Below, one piece after another: positions 18,469 through 28,787 of a DNA stretch of 64,000 nt. Source of the stretch: JAGNHN01 sp964590645 (GTDB lineage Bacteria > Bacteroidota > Bacteroidia > Bacteroidales > JAGNHN01); assembly GCA_964590645.1 (NCBI GenBank), contig CAZPYJ010000009.1:62001-126000 (forward strand). Direction: 5' to 3'. Under the pieces are notes generated by a model. The model made no database searches. It saw nothing but the letters and a program-made list of their open reading frames with translations, and had not been told where the DNA came from. The first letter of the stretch is position 1. The number at the start of each line of letters is the position of its first letter. The translations under genes and the position numbers were made by a program.

Positions 18469-21400
18469 ATGCGCAAAAGTACCAAAATATGGCGTAGAAT
18501 TCTGAGCGGCACGCTCGGAGTACTGGCTTTTTTAGTGATTGCCCCCCCCCTGATTATTCAAATCCCCCGGGTGCAGCAGGCCCTGAAAAATGTACTTGTG
18601 AAACAGCTTTCCTCCCGCCTGGATACCCGCGTGGAGGTGGGAAGAATCCAGTTGGCCTGGTTCCTGGATGTAGCCGTGCGGGATGTGGGGATATACGACA
18701 GGTCGGACAGCCTGCTGCTCGGCGTGGACAGGCTTATCCTGGATGTGGGAAGATTGCAGTTGCGGCAACATAGTCTGCAGATTAAACGCGTCGTATTGGA
18801 AAAACCGGCTTTTCACCTTCGTTTTGAGAAGGATGACCAACAAACAAATCTGGATCAACTGCTATCAGGGCTGAATGGTAGCGATACCGACACCACATCC
18901 TCCCCGGTCTGGCAACTCTCTGTAAAAAGACTGGACATAGAAAGGGGGAGCTTCAGCTATCACCATACGGAGCGCCTCTGGGATCAGGAGGGCATCGACT
19001 TCAATCATATTGCCCTGGATTCTTTATATCTGCGCCTGACTTCCTGGCGCACCGCCGCGGATACCCAGTTTTTTACCATTGATCACCTTGCCCTGCGCGA
19101 ACAGAGCGGGTTCCTTCTCGATACACTCGAAGCGATTTTTCAGCTTAGCAATACCGGCCTCGATGCACAGGAATTATTCATCCGCACTCCCCTGACCAGG
19201 CTTCGAATGGATTTGCATTTCGAAAATGCAGGATGGCATTCATACAATGATTTCATCGACAGTGTATATGTACAATCGGAAATCCATTCCGGAAATCTTG
19301 CAATGAATGATATCGCGTTTTTTGCTCCGGAGATCAGGGGAATGGATAATCAGTTCGGTATACGTGGCCATATTATGGGCACTGTAAACAGCTTCAGGGC
19401 CCGCGATCTGTCTGTATCATACGGCAGCGCCACTTATCTGCTGGCTGACCTGGATGTCAATGGATTGCCGGATGTCAGGGAGTCTTTTGTGGATGCCCGA
19501 TTCCATAAGTTTCTGGCTTCCGCTTCTGACCTGGACAGATTCCTTCTTCCAGGGGGAGCCACATTGGGCCCCCTGCCGGAAATACTCTCCCGCCTCGACA
19601 TCCTGAGCACAAAGGGTGTATTTACCGGCTTTTTCAATGATTTTGTGGCTGAGGCCCAAATCATTACTCCGCTTGCATCGGTACGCGCCGACCTCGTCCT
19701 TAAACAAGGCTCTGCCAAGCAAGGCCTCCTCTATAGTGGAACCCTCTCCGGTGATGAGGTGAATCTGGGAAAACTGCTGGAAGCAGAGCAGATATTGGGA
19801 AGAATGAGTATGGATATGTCGGTAAATGGCAGTGGCCTGGATTGGACAAGCCTCAATATGAAGCTGGAAGGACGGGTTGACTCTCTGGAACTACTTGGTG
19901 AACGCATTCGTAGCCTGGATATCAATGGGGCCCTGGCCGGAAAGGAATTCAGGGGAGAGTTAAGGGTGCAGGATCCTGTTCTGGCAATGCATTTTGACGG
20001 ACTGGTGAATTTTGAAGCTGAACCCCATTTTGACTTTTTTGCTGCGGTAGAGCATATCCGTTTGGACAAACTCGACCCGAATGCGAAACGTGGCCCCTTG
20101 TGGGGAAGCGGTGACTGTGTAATGAACTTCTCCGGGAACGACATCGACCGACTCAAGGGCACCCTCAATGTTGAAAACCTCCGGATCAGAGACGGGGAGC
20201 ACACTTTTTACTCCCGAAACCTGATGGTCAGTTTTGAACCCGACGCCACACGATACAAGGCTGTTCGCCTGCGCTCCGATTTCGCAGATGCAGACCTTGA
20301 GGGTAGTTTTCTCTTCGATAACCTGATCCAATGGACGGCCTACGAGCTTGCTCAATTGCTGCCCTCAGCCGGCTGGACGAATGTACCATCTCCCCCCGAC
20401 CGAAGCCAGTTTGCCCGGGCAGAAATACTGGTGTATGAAACTTCCCCCTTAACGAATATTTTCTTTCCAAGCCTGTATGTGGAAGCTGGCAGCCACATCG
20501 CGATTGAATTCAGAGAGGGAGATACCGTAATGCACTTCGATTGTGCCATCCCGGCCATCTCCTGGAATCAGGTCCGGGCAGAAAGACTGGTGGCCGGAGG
20601 CCAGCTGCTTGCCGGTGAGTTGCACACCGCTTTTCAAATGGATCAACTCGCCCTGACCGATACCCTGATTGTGTATACCCCTCACCTGCAAAGCCGTTTT
20701 GCAAGAGACAGTGCAGGCTTTCTGGCACGATGGTCTTCCAATCCAGATTCTGCCGCTATCCAGGGCATCCTCCAGGGAATGGCCCGCCTTCCGGATACAG
20801 GAATCCTTCGCCTTCGACTGACACAGTCGCTCGTACCTGTCGATAACAGGATTTGGCAGTTTAATGAGGATCACGGAATCATCTTCGACAGCAATGGGGT
20901 CCAGTTCCGCAATGTGGTGCTGGTCAGCGAAGATCAGATGCTTCGCCTGAACGGGAGAGCGGATGAAAAGCCGGATTCCCGACTGGGAATGCAGTTCCAT
21001 CAGTTTGACCTGGCACTGCTTAATGTTTTCCTGGCGAAGTATGGTTTAAGTACGGGCGGAAGAGTGAATGGGGACCTGACAGCGATGGGCGTGCTGGGTA
21101 ACCCCCTGGGTACAGCCCAGCTCAACATTGCTTCCCTGACCCTGAACGGCGATGTGCTTGGAAATGCCTCCATTCAGGCTGGATGGAATCCCCTCATCAA
21201 GGAGCTGGATCTGGATGCTTCCGTGATCTACCGGGGAAATGCCGGGATCAACTATCCTCTGGAAATCAAAGGCAGGATTATACCCGAGCATCCGGAGGAG
21301 AACTTCGACCTGGATATCCGTCTTCAAAACCTGAAACTGGCGACCTTCCAACCCTACCTCGAAGTATTGAGTTCTGAAGTCTCTGGATTCCTCTCCGGTG

Positions 21401-22881
21401 AGATGCACCTGGGAGGAAGCTACGCACAACCCGAGCTCGTGGGATCATTGACTGCCCGACGCGCAGCCCTGAAAGTGGATTATCTGAACGAGGTCTATTC
21501 TTTTACCCACGAAATTTCCCTTACCCCAAAAGGCTTTGAGGTGAAAGACCTTATCCTGTACGACAGGCTGGGCAAGCAGGCTGTGATGAACGGAGGGATC
21601 TATCATAAACACTTTGCTGATTTTACTACAAACCTGGAGATACGGCCCACACAGTTTGCCGCCCTCAATACCAGCCAGGCACAAAACGAGCAATTCTATG
21701 GGACCGCTTTCGCCAGCGGTATCCTTCGCTTGAGTGGCCCTTTTGAGGATATTCTTATGGAAATCAATGCCCGCACCGAAAAAGGAACCAAGGTCTTTAT
21801 TCCCATATCCTATGATGCGGAGATTGCAGAGCGGGGGTTCATTGTGTTTGTGGATCCATCCAGGGAAGAGGAAACCCTGAAGGAAGAGCCCGCCAATGTC
21901 AGCGGTTTCCGTTTGGATTTTGAGCTGGATGCCAATCCGGATGCCGAAGTGGAGATCAGCCTGCCTTCCCGTATGGGCAGCATTCAGGGAAGTGGTAAGG
22001 GTAATATCCGTTTCCTTATTGATACCCGGGGTGAATTTGGGATGTTCGGAGACTATGTTATTGAGAAAGGGGTATACGATATGACCCTGCAGAACCTGCT
22101 GAACCGACGCTTTGAAATACGCAAAGGAAGCAGCATCCGGTGGGAAGGCGATCCTTATGATGCCACACTGGCCATCGAGGCAGCCTACCGTGTCAGGGCC
22201 GGCCTGAAAGAGCTCCGGCCGGTCGGAGATTCCTCCGATCTCTTTAATCAGCGCATTCCGGTGAATTGTATCATACGACTTTCCGATCGACTGGCCAGTC
22301 CGGGCATCCGCTTCAGTTTTGAGCTGCCGGAAAGCAGCGAGGAGATCAACCGGATTGTCTTCAGCCGCATCGATACCACCAACGAAGCCCTGGTGAGCCG
22401 ACAAATGATCTCCCTCCTTGTCCTCAATAGTTTTATCTCCGATGAAGCCAATGTCAACCTCGCTTCAGGGGTGAGTTCCAGCTCTTTCGATCTGTTGAGT
22501 CGCCAGCTCAGTAACTGGCTGTCGCAGATTAGCAGGGATTTCGATATCGGGGTGAATTACCGTCCCGGCGGTGAGCTTACCAATGAGGAACTGGAATTGG
22601 CCTTGTCCACCCAGCTCTTCAACGACCGGGTGCTGATCGATGGTAATCTGGGGCTGGCCGGCGATAAGAATACGCAGGCAGCCAGTAATCTGGTGGGAGA
22701 TGTCTTGGTGGAAGTCAAGCTGACGGATGACGGACGCTTTCGCGTGAAAGCCTTCAATAAATCGAATTATGTTGACCTGATCGACAACAAAGCCCCGTAT
22801 ACCCAGGGAGTGGGTGTTTTTTACAGAAAAGAATTTGATAGCCTGGAAGAGCTCTTTAAACGCCGTCGCCGGCTGGAGTAG
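18469..22881 (+). CDS. tamB: Translocation/assembly module TamB-like protein
   Basis: 1,470 residues, typical of the TamB/AsmA-like superfamily. An N-terminal membrane anchor (about 9-33, ILSGTLGVLAFLVIAPPLII) is followed by long beta-rich repeats of a periplasmic hydrophobic groove. The C-terminal TamB (DUF490) domain includes GEFGMFGDYVIEKGVYDMTL, NRRFEIRKGSSIRWEGDPYD and a final DDGRFRVKAFNKSN. The family is involved in outer-membrane assembly and inter-membrane lipid transport. The gene starts 3 bp from the divergent tsaD start and its last 26 bp overlap the convergent ribBA. Confidence 0.93.
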   Translation: MRKSTKIWRRILSGTLGVLAFLVIAPPLIIQIPRVQQALKNVLVKQLSSRLDTRVEVGRIQLAWFLDVAVRDVGIYDRSDSLLLGVDRLILDVGRLQLRQHSLQIKRVVLEKPAFHLRFEKDDQQTNLDQLLSGLNGSDTDTTSSPVWQLSVKRLDIERGSFSYHHTERLWDQEGIDFNHIALDSLYLRLTSWRTAADTQFFTIDHLALREQSGFLLDTLEAIFQLSNTGLDAQELFIRTPLTRLRMDLHFENAGWHSYNDFIDSVYVQSEIHSGNLAMNDIAFFAPEIRGMDNQFGIRGHIMGTVNSFRARDLSVSYGSATYLLADLDVNGLPDVRESFVDARFHKFLASASDLDRFLLPGGATLGPLPEILSRLDILSTKGVFTGFFNDFVAEAQIITPLASVRADLVLKQGSAKQGLLYSGTLSGDEVNLGKLLEAEQILGRMSMDMSVNGSGLDWTSLNMKLEGRVDSLELLGERIRSLDINGALAGKEFRGELRVQDPVLAMHFDGLVNFEAEPHFDFFAAVEHIRLDKLDPNAKRGPLWGSGDCVMNFSGNDIDRLKGTLNVENLRIRDGEHTFYSRNLMVSFEPDATRYKAVRLRSDFADADLEGSFLFDNLIQWTAYELAQLLPSAGWTNVPSPPDRSQFARAEILVYETSPLTNIFFPSLYVEAGSHIAIEFREGDTVMHFDCAIPAISWNQVRAERLVAGGQLLAGELHTAFQMDQLALTDTLIVYTPHLQSRFARDSAGFLARWSSNPDSAAIQGILQGMARLPDTGILRLRLTQSLVPVDNRIWQFNEDHGIIFDSNGVQFRNVVLVSEDQMLRLNGRADEKPDSRLGMQFHQFDLALLNVFLAKYGLSTGGRVNGDLTAMGVLGNPLGTAQLNIASLTLNGDVLGNASIQAGWNPLIKELDLDASVIYRGNAGINYPLEIKGRIIPEHPEENFDLDIRLQNLKLATFQPYLEVLSSEVSGFLSGEMHLGGSYAQPELVGSLTARRAALKVDYLNEVYSFTHEISLTPKGFEVKDLILYDRLGKQAVMNGGIYHKHFADFTTNLEIRPTQFAALNTSQAQNEQFYGTAFASGILRLSGPFEDILMEINARTEKGTKVFIPISYDAEIAERGFIVFVDPSREEETLKEEPANVSGFRLDFELDANPDAEVEISLPSRMGSIQGSGKGNIRFLIDTRGEFGMFGDYVIEKGVYDMTLQNLLNRRFEIRKGSSIRWEGDPYDATLAIEAAYRVRAGLKELRPVGDSSDLFNQRIPVNCIIRLSDRLASPGIRFSFELPESSEEINRIVFSRIDTTNEALVSRQMISLLVLNSFISDEANVNLASGVSSSSFDLLSRQLSNWLSQISRDFDIGVNYRPGGELTNEELELALSTQLFNDRVLIDGNLGLAGDKNTQAASNLVGDVLVEVKLTDDGRFRVKAFNKSNYVDLIDNKAPYTQGVGVFYRKEFDSLEELFKRRRRLE

Positions 22882-24094
22882 ATAAATCCAGATTAAGCAG
22901 GTGCCCCATTCTTTCCTGCTTGGTTTTTAGATACTTATAGTTGTGTGGGTTGGGTTTGATGATCAGGGGTACATTGGTCACAATTTCAAGGCCGTAGCCT
23001 TCCAGTCCGGCCTTTTTCCCCGGATTATTGGAGATGAGACGGATCTTTTTGAGACCGAGGAAACGGAGCATCTGGGCTCCGATGCCGTAATCTCTTTCAT
23101 CCGCTTTGAACCCCAGTTTCTCATTGGCCTCAATGGTATCCAGCCCCTGTTCCTGCAGATGGTATGCGTGCAATTTATTCAGCAGGCCGATGCCGCGTCC
23201 TTCCTGGTTCATATAAAGAACTACCCCCTTGCCTTCTGCTTCAACCATTCTCATTGCCTGGTGCAGCTGAGGACCGCAATCGCATTTGCAGGATCCCAGC
23301 ACATCTCCGGTCAGGCAGGAAGAGTGCACCCTGACCAGCACACTTTCTTCATCAGCCCAGCTTCCTTTCACCAGTGCCAGATGGAGGATGTTCTGATGAA
23401 TATCGCGGAATACCTTCAGATTGAAATCACCCCATTCGGTAGGCAGATGCACGCTTTCCTCTTCCTGTATCAGGCTCTCTGTGCGGATACGGTAGGCGAT
23501 CAGGTCTTTGATGGAAATGATCTTCAGCTTGAAACGTTTGGCGATGTCCATCAATTCAGGCAAGCGGGCCATCGTTCCGTCTTCATTCATAATTTCCACC
23601 AGGGCTGCCGCCGGTTCCAGTCCGGCCAGACGAGCCAGGTCAATGGCCGCTTCAGTATGCCCTGCCCGACGCAACACGCCCCCCTTTTTGGCCCGCAGGG
23701 GAAAGATATGCCCGGGGCGAGCCAACTGAGAGGCAAGGGTTTCTTTCCGGGCAAGAGCCTGAATGGTCTTGGCCCGGTCTAAAACAGAAATGCCTGTGGT
23801 ACAGCCATCTCCAATCAGATCCACAGAAACGGTGAACTGGGTTTCGTGCAGGGAGGTGTTGCGCTGAACCATCAGCTCAAGCCCAAGTTCCTCGCACCTT
23901 TGGGTGGTCAGGGGAGTACAAATGAGCCCCCGCCCGTAGCGAGCCATAAAATTGATGATCTCCGGGCTGGCTTTTTCCGCAGCACAAATGAAATCCCCTT
24001 CGTTTTCCCGGTCTTCATCATCGACCACAATCAGTACTTTCCCCTCCCGGATGTCCTGTATCGCTTCCTCAATCCGATCTAGCTTGAAATGCAT
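22856..24094 (-). CDS. ribBA: Bifunctional 3,4-dihydroxy-2-butanone-4-phosphate synthase / GTP cyclohydrolase II
   Basis: 412 residues, two committed enzymes of riboflavin synthesis in one chain. The RibB half shows VVDDEDRENEGDF and the RAGHTEAAIDLARLAG motif. The RibA half has the zinc cysteines in HSSCLTGDVLGSCKCDCG, then YMNQEGRGIGLLNK and DYGIGAQMLRFLG. The start is set at the ATG at 24094 (MHFKLDRIEEAIQDIREG), because the family begins there and the promoter -7 box at 24132-24139 lies inside the longer frame. No FMN riboswitch is seen in the short leader. It overlaps the tamB 3' end by 26 bp. Confidence 0.96.
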   Translation of the reverse strand: MHFKLDRIEEAIQDIREGKVLIVVDDEDRENEGDFICAAEKASPEIINFMARYGRGLICTPLTTQRCEELGLELMVQRNTSLHETQFTVSVDLIGDGCTTGISVLDRAKTIQALARKETLASQLARPGHIFPLRAKKGGVLRRAGHTEAAIDLARLAGLEPAAALVEIMNEDGTMARLPELMDIAKRFKLKIISIKDLIAYRIRTESLIQEEESVHLPTEWGDFNLKVFRDIHQNILHLALVKGSWADEESVLVRVHSSCLTGDVLGSCKCDCGPQLHQAMRMVEAEGKGVVLYMNQEGRGIGLLNKLHAYHLQEQGLDTIEANEKLGFKADERDYGIGAQMLRFLGLKKIRLISNNPGKKAGLEGYGLEIVTNVPLIIKPNPHNYKYLKTKQERMGHLLNLDLSTPAGDGV

Positions 24095-24131
24095 AAAATT
24101 GACAGTCAGGCTGTTGTTTTGTTTTGCGCTG

Positions 24132-24139
24132 CAAAGGTA
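24132..24139 (-). promoter_or_regulatory. Bacteroidota -7 box for ribBA
   Basis: Minus-strand TACCTTTG matches TAnnTTTG, 38 nt before the ATG at 24094. It decides the start: the longer open frame begins upstream of this box. No -33 TTG at 19 nt. Confidence 0.65.
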
Positions 24140-24185
24140 GGGATTTTGACGCATTTATTTATCCGGGCAATGGATGGCTCTGCTA

Positions 24186-24215
24186 TTGAGAATAATTAAA
24201 AATGAAGTACATTTG
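24186..24215 (+). promoter_or_regulatory. Complete Bacteroidota promoter (-33 TTG, 19 nt, -7 TACATTTG)
   Basis: TTG at 24186-24188, exactly 19 nt, then TACATTTG at 24208-24215. The ATG at 24249 follows 34 nt later, which supports that start over an upstream in-frame one at 24174. Confidence 0.8.
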
Positions 24216-24248
24216 AATCACCTAACTTCCACAAATACATCTAATATT

Positions 24249-25355
24249 ATGAAGTGCTCCTCGTCCAGAACCTTGCGGTTTATATGCCTTTTGCTGTTGG
24301 CCTCCCTCTGGCTCCAGGCACAAGCGCAAATCACACTTTCACAGGTAGATATGCCCACCAGCGGAGATACCTTCCGCCTCTCAATAAGCACTACGACGGG
24401 AGGACTGGATCCCGCTCAGACCGGGCCGGACCATATATGGCAATACTGGGGACTGAGCCCCCTGACCCAACAGCTAGATACCTTCATCGCCGTAAGCGCA
24501 ACCCCCTTCACCTATCAGATTTTCTTTAACAGTCCTATTGATCCCCACCGGGCGACGATGGCTATCCGCCGCTCCCTCTTTGATATTATCCCCGGATTTG
24601 AAGTAGGCGATGTGTATGAGTTTTATCGTTCCTCCGGTCAACATTTCGGCCTCAGTGGATATGCGGGATCCTTTTCCGGGATACCCATTCCGGTGAAGTT
24701 TAACAGCACAGACATCTTCTATCGCTTTCCTCTGGCTTATGGCAACGTGGACTCCTCCGAGGTGAATTTCGACTTTTCTTTTCCCGGCCTGGGAAGTCTG
24801 TATATAGACAAGAAGAGGGTGAATGTGGTGGATGGCTGGGGAAGTCTGACGACACCCTTTGGCACTTTTCAGACCTTAAGGGTGAAGTCAACGGTGACAG
24901 AATTCGACAGCCTCTATCTTGATACCCTGTCTCAGGGCATTGCCATTCCCCGCAATTATACCGAATACAGGTGGCTGGCGCAGGGTTATGGCCTTCCTGT
25001 GCTTCAGATCACCATTGAAGGTATGATGACCAGTGTGGCTTATCTCGACTCGGTCCGTACCAGCTCCAGCGGGCTGCTTAACAATACGACAGCAGAGGCA
25101 TTGGAGCTTCAACTCATTCCCAACCCGTCCCGAAACCTGCCTGGCTTGCAACTCAATGCAGCACACCCCCAGGAGGTGAGTATTGTTGTGATGGATATCA
25201 GCGGGAAGGAGATGATACGAATCCCTGAAAAGCTCTTCTCAGGCGAAAACCTCCTGCGCCTCCCGCTGAGTGAGCTTTCCCTGTCCGCCGGCTTGTATTT
25301 TATCCGGGTGGAGGGAGAGCAACAACAGTGGCTTGGTAAATGGATCAAACATTAA
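24249..25355 (+). CDS. T9SS type A sorting domain-containing secreted protein
   Basis: 368 residues. A signal peptide (MKCSSSRTLRFICLLLLASL...QAQAQ) is followed by about 270 residues without a recognised domain. The last ~80 residues are a type A sorting domain (LQLIPNPSRNLPGLQL, VVMDISGKEMIRI, SLSAGLYFIRVEGE, ending KWIKH). The start is fixed by the complete promoter at 24186-24215. A secreted or surface protein of unknown activity. It precedes the AddA-like gene by 61 bp and may be transcribed with it. Confidence 0.85.
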   Translation: MKCSSSRTLRFICLLLLASLWLQAQAQITLSQVDMPTSGDTFRLSISTTTGGLDPAQTGPDHIWQYWGLSPLTQQLDTFIAVSATPFTYQIFFNSPIDPHRATMAIRRSLFDIIPGFEVGDVYEFYRSSGQHFGLSGYAGSFSGIPIPVKFNSTDIFYRFPLAYGNVDSSEVNFDFSFPGLGSLYIDKKRVNVVDGWGSLTTPFGTFQTLRVKSTVTEFDSLYLDTLSQGIAIPRNYTEYRWLAQGYGLPVLQITIEGMMTSVAYLDSVRTSSSGLLNNTTAEALELQLIPNPSRNLPGLQLNAAHPQEVSIVVMDISGKEMIRIPEKLFSGENLLRLPLSELSLSAGLYFIRVEGEQQQWLGKWIKH

Positions 25356-25415
25356 TCTTAGCATTCGTGTGCTGCCGGATTAGCGATTGGATGTACTCCG
25401 ACAGCTTTGAGTCTT

Positions 25416-28400
25416 ATGGCTTTTAACGTATATCGCTCCTCTGCAGGATCGGGGAAGACCTTTACCCTCGTTCGGGATTACCTGAAGCTGTTGCTCCGGG
25501 AACCACGGGTATTGAAGCATATCCTGGCAGTGACATTTACCAATAAGGCTGCCGATGAAATGAAGCAAAGGATCATCCGCAACCTGGCTGAGATGAGCCT
25601 TTCGAAGGACGTCCATTCCCTGCCTATGGCAAAGGCCCTCACCAGTGTTGGGCTGGATGCAGAGACTTTGCAGGAGAAGAGCCTCAGGGCGCTCAACCGC
25701 ATCCTGCACGATTATAACGACTTTTCCGTAGGGACCATAGATAGCTTTATGCACCGGCTGGTGCGAACTTTTGCCAGGGATATGGACATCCCTGCTCATT
25801 TTGAGCTGGGCCTGGAGACCAGTGAGACAGAAAAGCTGGTCAGTGAAGTACTCCTGGAAAGGCTTGGGGAGGATGAAGGCCTGACGCGAATTCTGATCGA
25901 TTTCCTGTCCTCTCAGTTTGATCAGCAGCAAAGTATGGATTATGAATCCCGCATTCGGGAATATGTGACGCACTTGTTGAAAGAGGATGCCCGGCCCTAT
26001 CTTGACCGGCTTGAGGGCTTCGATCAGCAAGCCTACCAGACATTGCGCAAATTGCTCGATCAGCGGCTGGCAAGCCGGGAGGAGGCTGCCAGAGAGCTGG
26101 GAGAGAAAGCTCGCTTGCGCATCACCGCCGCCGGTCTGGAATATGCTGATTTTCAAGAAGGAAAATTTGGCCCCCTGGCTTTTTTTGAAAAAATGGCCAG
26201 GCAGGGTATGGATGCGCTTCCACCGGGAAGCAAAGTAACGAAAGTAGGGTTGGGCGGCACCTGGTACCATAAGAAAGCAGCCGCCGACCGGCAGGCAACT
26301 ATAGTGTCGATGACCCCTGAACTGAACAGCTTTTGGGAGCAGACAATGGCATTAAGCAACGAAAGCAGGCTTTCCCACAAGAATGATCAAAAAATCAGGA
26401 AGCACCTTTACCTTCTTGCCCTGGCTGCCCGCATCAGGCAGGTATTGCTTGAATTGCGCTACGATCAGCAGCATCTCCCAATCAGCGATATCAACAGTCT
26501 GGTGGCTGAGATCGCCCTGAATGAGTCCGTCCCCTTCATCTATGAGCGGCTTGGCGAGCGATACCGTCACTTTCTGCTCGACGAGTTTCAGGATACATCC
26601 ATCCTGCAGTGGCATAACCTGGTGCCCCTGCTCGAGAATGCCCTGGCAGAGGGAGGAGGAGCCTTGGTGGTGGGAGACGGAAAGCAATCCATCTACCGCT
26701 GGCGTTCGGGAGATGCTACCCAGTTCAGGGCATTGCCGGATTTATGGGTGGAAAGGGATTACCCGCAACGGGCCGCCCGCGAAAAGTCCCTGCGTCAACA
26801 TTACCAGTCACACCCCCTCGAGACAAACTATCGCTCAGCAGAGGGACTGGTCTGTTTTAACAACGACTTTTTCCGTTTTGCCTCGGCATATCTCGCTGCG
26901 GAAGTAGAGGATACATATCAGGAGCTGAAACAGGAAGCTTTCCTGAAAGGGAAACCCTATTATCTGGAGGTGCAGTTCCTGGAGAAAGGGGAGGAAGAGC
27001 GGGAACGCATTTTCCATACTCCGGTATTGAATCGGGTCAGAGAAATCAGCCAAAGCAGGCCGCTCAGTGAGATCGCAGTATTATGCCGGAGCAATGACCT
27101 GGGATCTTCTCTGGCTCAGTATCTGCTGGAGAATGGTATCCCGGTTCTGTCGGCAGAGTCGGTGCTCCTGGGTGCTTCCCCCAGGGTACGTAGCCTCACC
27201 AGCCTCATCCGGCTGCTGGGCATCCGTCCGGAAAGACTCTATATGGCTGAACTGATCCGCGATATGCATCTGGCTGGTTTGTTGGGAACGCAGCCGCTTC
27301 AGGATCTCTGGCGAGAGAGCGGTGTAGAGCAAAGAAGTATCAGGACGGGGCCATTCTTCGACTGGCTGCGTTCTGTGGGATACGATTTCAATCTGTCCTT
27401 CTTGCGCAGCTTGTCTCTCTACGACCTCTGTGAGCAGATTATCCGTATCTTCGGCTACGACAGGCTCTCGGATGTATATATACAATTTTTGCTCGAAATC
27501 CTGCTCGAGTACCTCGATGGCAATGATGGAAGCCTGGAGGGTTTTCTTTACTGGTGGGATGAAACAGGATGCCGGAAATCGGTCAGTGTGCCCCCCGGAA
27601 TGGATGCGGTAAGGATAATGACTATTCATAAGGCCAAAGGACTGGAGTTTCCTGTGGTGATTTATCCTGTAAAGGACGCAGAGCTCAAAATCACCCAGAA
27701 TGAAAAATGGGTTGATCTGGATCCGGCTGAATATGCCGGGTTGGATGTCGCATATATATCTCTTACCAAAGACAGCACAGAAACTAAATGGGCATCAACC
27801 TATGAATCCGAGATTGCCAAATCCCGCCTGGATCTGCTAAATATCCATTATGTTGCGATGACCAGGGCATCAACAGCGCTTTTTGTTTTGTTGGAAGAAA
27901 AGAAAGCCAAAGCCTCACCGGAGGCTAAAGCCTTGCAGGATATGAGGCTTTCTGCCCTGATGCGTGCCTACCTGCTTGATAAGCCCGGGTCAGAGGCTGA
28001 CGATCTGTACCGCTTCGGCCACTGGCCTGAAGAAACACAAGCAGCGGCCACAAAGCTTATACAAGCCCCCTTCGATCTGATCTCGGTGCCCTGGTCGCAC
28101 CGCCTGGCCCTGCGCTTAAGTGCCCCGGAATACTGGGTGGCCGGAAAGCAGGAGGATGCAGTTGGCCGGGGTTTGATGGTGCACAGGGTGATGGCCGCCA
28201 TCCAACGCCTGCCTGACATTCCCTCCGCAATCCAGGCGGAAGTCATCAGAGGCAATCTGCAGGAAGAAATGCGGCCTGAACTGGAAGAGCAGATTCGCCG
28301 ACTGCTGTCTCACCCAGACCTTGCCCCGTATTATGGGGAAGCCTGGACGGTAAAGAACGAAACGGCTATATTGCTGCCGGGGGGGCAGATCCTTCGCCCC

Positions 28401-28580
28401 GACAGGGTAGTGATCCAGGGTTCAGAGGCGGTTGTGATAGACTATAAAACAGGCCGCCCCGACGAAAAGCACCTGGGACAGATCAGGCAGTATGCACAAA
28501 CCCTGAGAGAAATGGGCTATGTGGTGAAGACCTCTATTCTGGCTTACCTTGATGAAGGCGAAACGGTAAAAGTCGCCTGA
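25416..28580 (+). CDS. addA: AddA-like UvrD/REP helicase with PD-(D/E)XK nuclease domain
   Basis: 1,054 residues; double-strand-break repair helicase-nuclease (RecBCD equivalent). The UvrD-family motifs appear in order: Walker A SSAGSGKTFTL (residues 8-15), HFLLDEFQDTS (motif II), GDGKQSIYRWRSGD, LETNYRS, MTIHKAKGLEFPVVIYP and YVAMTRAS. The C-terminus has a RecB-type nuclease core (VVIDYKTGRPDEKHLGQIRQY). The ATG at 25416 puts the Walker A motif at the usual distance; a TTG three codons earlier is ignored. The AddB-like partner lies 3.2 kb downstream at 31760 on the same strand, separated by four genes, an unusual split for a complex often encoded adjacently. Confidence 0.9.
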   Translation: MAFNVYRSSAGSGKTFTLVRDYLKLLLREPRVLKHILAVTFTNKAADEMKQRIIRNLAEMSLSKDVHSLPMAKALTSVGLDAETLQEKSLRALNRILHDYNDFSVGTIDSFMHRLVRTFARDMDIPAHFELGLETSETEKLVSEVLLERLGEDEGLTRILIDFLSSQFDQQQSMDYESRIREYVTHLLKEDARPYLDRLEGFDQQAYQTLRKLLDQRLASREEAARELGEKARLRITAAGLEYADFQEGKFGPLAFFEKMARQGMDALPPGSKVTKVGLGGTWYHKKAAADRQATIVSMTPELNSFWEQTMALSNESRLSHKNDQKIRKHLYLLALAARIRQVLLELRYDQQHLPISDINSLVAEIALNESVPFIYERLGERYRHFLLDEFQDTSILQWHNLVPLLENALAEGGGALVVGDGKQSIYRWRSGDATQFRALPDLWVERDYPQRAAREKSLRQHYQSHPLETNYRSAEGLVCFNNDFFRFASAYLAAEVEDTYQELKQEAFLKGKPYYLEVQFLEKGEEERERIFHTPVLNRVREISQSRPLSEIAVLCRSNDLGSSLAQYLLENGIPVLSAESVLLGASPRVRSLTSLIRLLGIRPERLYMAELIRDMHLAGLLGTQPLQDLWRESGVEQRSIRTGPFFDWLRSVGYDFNLSFLRSLSLYDLCEQIIRIFGYDRLSDVYIQFLLEILLEYLDGNDGSLEGFLYWWDETGCRKSVSVPPGMDAVRIMTIHKAKGLEFPVVIYPVKDAELKITQNEKWVDLDPAEYAGLDVAYISLTKDSTETKWASTYESEIAKSRLDLLNIHYVAMTRASTALFVLLEEKKAKASPEAKALQDMRLSALMRAYLLDKPGSEADDLYRFGHWPEETQAAATKLIQAPFDLISVPWSHRLALRLSAPEYWVAGKQEDAVGRGLMVHRVMAAIQRLPDIPSAIQAEVIRGNLQEEMRPELEEQIRRLLSHPDLAPYYGEAWTVKNETAILLPGGQILRPDRVVIQGSEAVVIDYKTGRPDEKHLGQIRQYAQTLREMGYVVKTSILAYLDEGETVKVA

Positions 28581-28727
28581 AACAGCCCTGCGTATTCATT
28601 TTCCCCGCAAGATGATTCCTCCGCTTCATTCCCAAAATACAGGCCAATATTGACTTTTATAAAAAATGTTATTAAAGCTAAAATCTCTTATTAATCCCTT
28701 GATAAATACAATTATATCAGTAAAAGT

Positions 28728-28758
28728 TTTGAATTTCAAAATCAGAGATATATATTTG
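28728..28758 (+). promoter_or_regulatory. Complete Bacteroidota promoter (-33 TTTG, 19 nt, -7 TATATTTG)
   Basis: TTTG at 28728-28731, 19 nt, then TATATTTG at 28751-28758; the ATG at 28788 is 30 nt on. The surrounding 200 bp are clearly AT-richer than the flanking genes. Confidence 0.85.
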
Positions 28759-28787
28759 CCTTTAAATGGGAATCAAACCTTAAGTAT

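Noticed and set aside
22943..23782. 279-codon plus-strand frame opposite ribBA
   Set aside because: Shadow of the conserved RibBA coding sequence; no homologous motif.
22882..24173. FMN riboswitch upstream of ribBA
   Set aside because: The leader between the -7 box and the ATG is only about 37 nt, too short for an FMN aptamer.
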